This document shows, in pieces, positions 61,561 through 64,000 of a stretch of 64,000 nucleotides of DNA. This DNA comes from UBA2031 sp037189985 (GTDB lineage Bacteria > Pseudomonadota > Gammaproteobacteria > Pseudomonadales > Moraxellaceae). Location: the NCBI GenBank assembly GCA_037189985.1, contig JBBCJX010000024.1:229010-293009 (forward strand). Reading direction: 5' to 3'. Position 1 is the stretch's first letter; each line of letters opens with the position of its first letter. Under the pieces are notes generated by a model. It saw nothing but the letters and a program-made list of their open reading frames with translations, was not told where the DNA came from and made no database searches. Both the position numbers and the translations under genes were made by a program.

Positions 61561-62640
61561 ATGAATGACCGGATACTTTTTTCTTTATGTGCTGCCGTCT
61601 TGCTGACATTTTCCGGCATTGCTTCGGCCAACGGCGTCGCGGTTCCCCTCACAAAGAAGGCCGGTTTGCCGCCACCCCTGCCAAAGCCGGTGAACGTACG
61701 CTTCTGCATTTTCGATCCCATGGGCCCGCAGGGGAAGATCACCGAGACCGCACGTGACCTTGCCGTGGCCGCGCGTGAATGGAACTTCATGGTTGATATC
61801 AAGACCTATACGGACGAGCGTATTGCCACCGAGGACTTCAAGGCCGGGCAGTGCGAGGGCGTGGCAATTTCCTCCCTGCGTGCCCGCCAGTTCAATCATT
61901 CGGTGGGTAGCATCGACTCCCCGGGCAACCTGCGTAATTACGATGAAGTGAAGTCATTGCTGACCATGATGGCCAATCCGGTGATTGCGACCATGGCGAT
62001 CAATGGTCGTTACCAGATTGCAGCTGTCATTCCGATCGGCGCCATTTTCGTTTTCGTGAATGACCGCAGCATCAACTCCATCGAGAAGGCTGCTGGCAAG
62101 CGTGTGGTGGTGTTGGACTGGGACCCCACGCAAGCCAAGATGATTTCCGGCATTGGTGCGCAGCCGGTGCCGGCAGATTTCACGACCTATGCCGGCAAGT
62201 TCAACAACGGGCAGGCCGATATCATTGCGGCCCCCGCCATGGGCTACAAGCCGCTTGAGCTTTACAAGGGGCTGGGCACCAAGGGCGGTGTCATCCGTTT
62301 CCCTTTGCTGCAGGCTACCGCCAGCATCGTGATTCGGCGTGACCTCATCCTGCCCAAGATTCCGGACATGGATGCGCGTCTGAACCAGGTACGGCAGTTC
62401 GGCCTGCAATACCTTGATGTGCTGCTGACCTTGCTCAAAGAAGCGGAAAACGACGTGCCCAAGAAATTCTGGATAGAACTGCCCAAGGCAGACCAGGAGA
62501 AATATTACGCCATGCTGCGCGAGGCCCGCCTGGCGCTCACCAAACAGGGTATCTATGATCCGGTCATGATGAGTCTGTTGAAGCGCGTGCGCTGCAAGCA
62601 TGTGCCTGACAATGCAGAGTGTAATCTCTTCGACGAATGA
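61561..62640 (+). CDS. Putative periplasmic solute-binding protein, copy 2
   Basis: 359 residues from the ATG at 61561; signal peptide ends near ASAN. It is a close paralogue of the gene at 58639 along the whole length (RFCIFDPMGPQGKI, YTDERIATEDFKAGQCEG, SINSIEKAAGKRVVVLDWD, KFNNGQADIIAAPAMGY, terminal CKHVPDNAECNLFDE). It lies 41 nt after the asmA-like gene. Ligand unknown. Confidence 0.75.
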   Translation: MNDRILFSLCAAVLLTFSGIASANGVAVPLTKKAGLPPPLPKPVNVRFCIFDPMGPQGKITETARDLAVAAREWNFMVDIKTYTDERIATEDFKAGQCEGVAISSLRARQFNHSVGSIDSPGNLRNYDEVKSLLTMMANPVIATMAINGRYQIAAVIPIGAIFVFVNDRSINSIEKAAGKRVVVLDWDPTQAKMISGIGAQPVPADFTTYAGKFNNGQADIIAAPAMGYKPLELYKGLGTKGGVIRFPLLQATASIVIRRDLILPKIPDMDARLNQVRQFGLQYLDVLLTLLKEAENDVPKKFWIELPKADQEKYYAMLREARLALTKQGIYDPVMMSLLKRVRCKHVPDNAECNLFDE

Positions 62641-62720
62641 GAAAATGGTGCGGGTCGGATTGGAGCAAGGCTGACGCCTGACCCGAAATGGCTACAACCA
62701 ATAATGCTCAAGAAAACCGT

Positions 62721-62736
62721 TACCATGAACATGGTA
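62721..62736. promoter_or_regulatory. Small palindrome upstream of exported protein gene
   Basis: TACCATG (62721-62727), AA, CATGGTA (62730-62736). A 7-bp perfect inverted repeat 70 nt before the ATG at 62806; it could be an operator, but nothing else supports this. Confidence 0.25.
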
Positions 62737-62805
62737 TGGAGTGGCTCCCCCTGACTGCCTAGGCTGGCAACGCCAATCGGCATGAAACCCCAGAGGGACT
62801 CCACC

Positions 62806-63351
62806 ATGAAAAAAACCTTCATGCCGGCTTTGCTCGGCAGCACACTGCTGGCTGTTGCGCCGACACTGACACTGGCATCCGAGTGCAAGGACGTCCCCAA
62901 GGGGGGCTCAGTCAGCCTTGAGGCCAAGTACTTCAAGATCCGGCATGATGACAAGGACTCGGCCAAGAAGTTCAGGGCCGTGCGAGTGCGTGACAACAGT
63001 CTGATCAGCCTGGACGGCCAGGTCAATTTCCGGCCTCGCAATGGCAGTTGCTATGTTGCGTATTCTCCCTACAGCGGCGACATGCCCTTGGTGTCGCGTC
63101 ATCCCGGCTGTGATGCCGACAAGTGGGCCTGGGCGTCGACCGTGAGTTTCAATCAGACCGGGAAATCGGAAAACGACAATCGTGCTGAAAAGCCGGTGGG
63201 GAAGACATTCGATGGCTCGGTCCGCTTCGACATGATGAAGGCGAAATACGAGGCCAAGTACACCTATGAAGTCCTTGAAAAGAAGGATAAGAAAGACTTT
63301 TTCGAATATTATGACGTGCGTATCACAAAAATCTGTTTGCGCAGTTACTGA
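62806..63351 (+). CDS. Small exported protein of unknown function
   Basis: 181 residues from the ATG at 62806, preceded by GAGGGA. Signal peptide ends near LASE. The mature part is Lys/Asp-rich with four cysteines (ECKDVP, GSCYVAY, PGCDADKW, KICLRSY) that could form two disulfides. I recognise no family. It follows the solute-binding gene after 165 nt and converges on the DUF4136 gene. Confidence 0.7.
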   Translation: MKKTFMPALLGSTLLAVAPTLTLASECKDVPKGGSVSLEAKYFKIRHDDKDSAKKFRAVRVRDNSLISLDGQVNFRPRNGSCYVAYSPYSGDMPLVSRHPGCDADKWAWASTVSFNQTGKSENDNRAEKPVGKTFDGSVRFDMMKAKYEAKYTYEVLEKKDKKDFFEYYDVRITKICLRSY

Positions 63352-63394
63352 CAGTGACCGCAGCTATTTTTCTGATGCTCATGCTTCCCTCTTG

Positions 63395-63928
63395 TCATGG
63401 CGCTGGCGGGGGATACTGCTGGAACGCTTTGGCCAGTGCGGCCGCTACGCGCTCTTGCGATACAGGTAGCCGCACCATGTCGGAAACCAGTGCACGCCAG
63501 ACAACTTCGCCGCTGGCGGCATTTTTCAGGTCAACCCGCAATGTGGCCTGGTTGTATTCCATGAGTTGTGGTGCAGGAGACTCCTTGGGCAGTATCCGCC
63601 AGGCACCGTCGAAATAAGGCATGCCCTGTGTTTCGACGGCCTGCAGCCGGGCATCGATCCCGGCAATCACACTGACGATCAGGTCGCTGCCGCCTTTTGT
63701 TTCTGTCAGGCCCTCTTTCAGCAGTTGCTCTGCCACGGCCGCGCGCAGGCTGTCGGTGTTGCGTGATTTCACGGTGGCACCGCTGCTGCGCGTGATGGTG
63801 ACTTTGTCGAAGCGGAAGGTCTTGAAGTTGTCAAAGTCGGCTTTGCGGTCCGCAAGGATACGGTACTCCGCTGCCTGAGCCGTGCTGGCTACGAGAAGTG
63901 CTGCCAGCAGCACCAATATCTTTTGCAT
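63395..63928 (-). CDS. DUF4136-like exported protein
   Basis: 177 residues with a signal peptide ending near AQAA and no lipobox. The pattern DFDNFKTFRFDKV followed by AVAEQLLKEGLTETKGGSDLIVSV (in two parts) and a conserved-looking VWRALVSDMV matches DUF4136 proteins, which are usually envelope lipoproteins of unknown role. Upstream sequence runs to the window end. Confidence 0.78.
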   Translation of the reverse strand: MQKILVLLAALLVASTAQAAEYRILADRKADFDNFKTFRFDKVTITRSSGATVKSRNTDSLRAAVAEQLLKEGLTETKGGSDLIVSVIAGIDARLQAVETQGMPYFDGAWRILPKESPAPQLMEYNQATLRVDLKNAASGEVVWRALVSDMVRLPVSQERVAAALAKAFQQYPPPAP

Positions 63929-64000
63929 GCTTTTGCTCCTGTCTTGGAATTATTGATCCTTGATTGCGACAGAAAGCTTAGCGGACCCGGCAGCGTCATG

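Overview
This is a chromosomal window of about 60% GC from a gammaproteobacterium of the Pseudomonadales, probably close to the Moraxellaceae. The inference rests on gene order. Several blocks follow the layout known from Pseudomonas: hisB-hisH-hisA-hisF facing gpmI-envC-ctpA; cytochrome c5, cytochrome c4, dsbA and an EEP-family gene beside engB, polA, thrB and znuA/zur-znuC-znuB; prlC-yheV beside yrdA; and aroE, hemF, tsaC, dprA and a LysM gene facing def-fmt-rsmB. No rRNA, tRNA, CRISPR array, transposase or phage gene was seen.

Layout. 1-900: the 3' end of a histidine kinase and a PanZ-like GNAT gene. 1000-4460: histidine biosynthesis with an HD-domain gene inserted. 4530-8940: minus-strand gpmI-envC-ctpA. 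9219-18901: an unusual four-gene operon. It encodes a TPR/beta-barrel outer-membrane protein resembling Slam (DUF560), a 1327-residue exported protein with a FecR domain and four TbpB-like barrel modules, and two tandem SPINDLY-type (GT41) glycosyltransferases. 19095-22311: two paralogous Sel1-repeat lipoproteins. 22383-27178: minus-strand GST, rmuC, EEP, dsbA and two cytochromes c. 27342-36006: engB, polA, thrB, the zinc-uptake genes with zur, and a two-domain sulfurtransferase.

36574-44128 is an accessory-looking operon of eight co-directional genes related to the ext (selenite/tellurite reduction) loci. It encodes an ExtH-like rhodanese lipoprotein, an ExtJ-like small protein, a three-haem cytochrome, an ExtI-like porin, a YeeE/YedE transporter, a TusA-like protein, a five-haem cytochrome and an unknown lipoprotein. 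Together they suggest an outer-membrane redox conduit coupled to import and trafficking of a sulfur, selenium or tellurium species.

44161-56512 is housekeeping: yheV, prlC, yrdA, a DUF481 protein, aroE, hemF, tsaC, dprA, LysM, def, fmt, rsmB. 56517-58482 is a divergent TetR/MpaB-type oxygenase pair. 58639-62640 holds two paralogous solute-binding-like proteins flanking an AsmA-family protein, followed by two small exported proteins.

The strongest candidates for an undescribed system are the 9219-18901 operon (a possible Slam-type export system whose substrate is glycosylated by dedicated GT41 enzymes) and the ext-like operon. Functions are assigned by reading the sequences; no database search was run.
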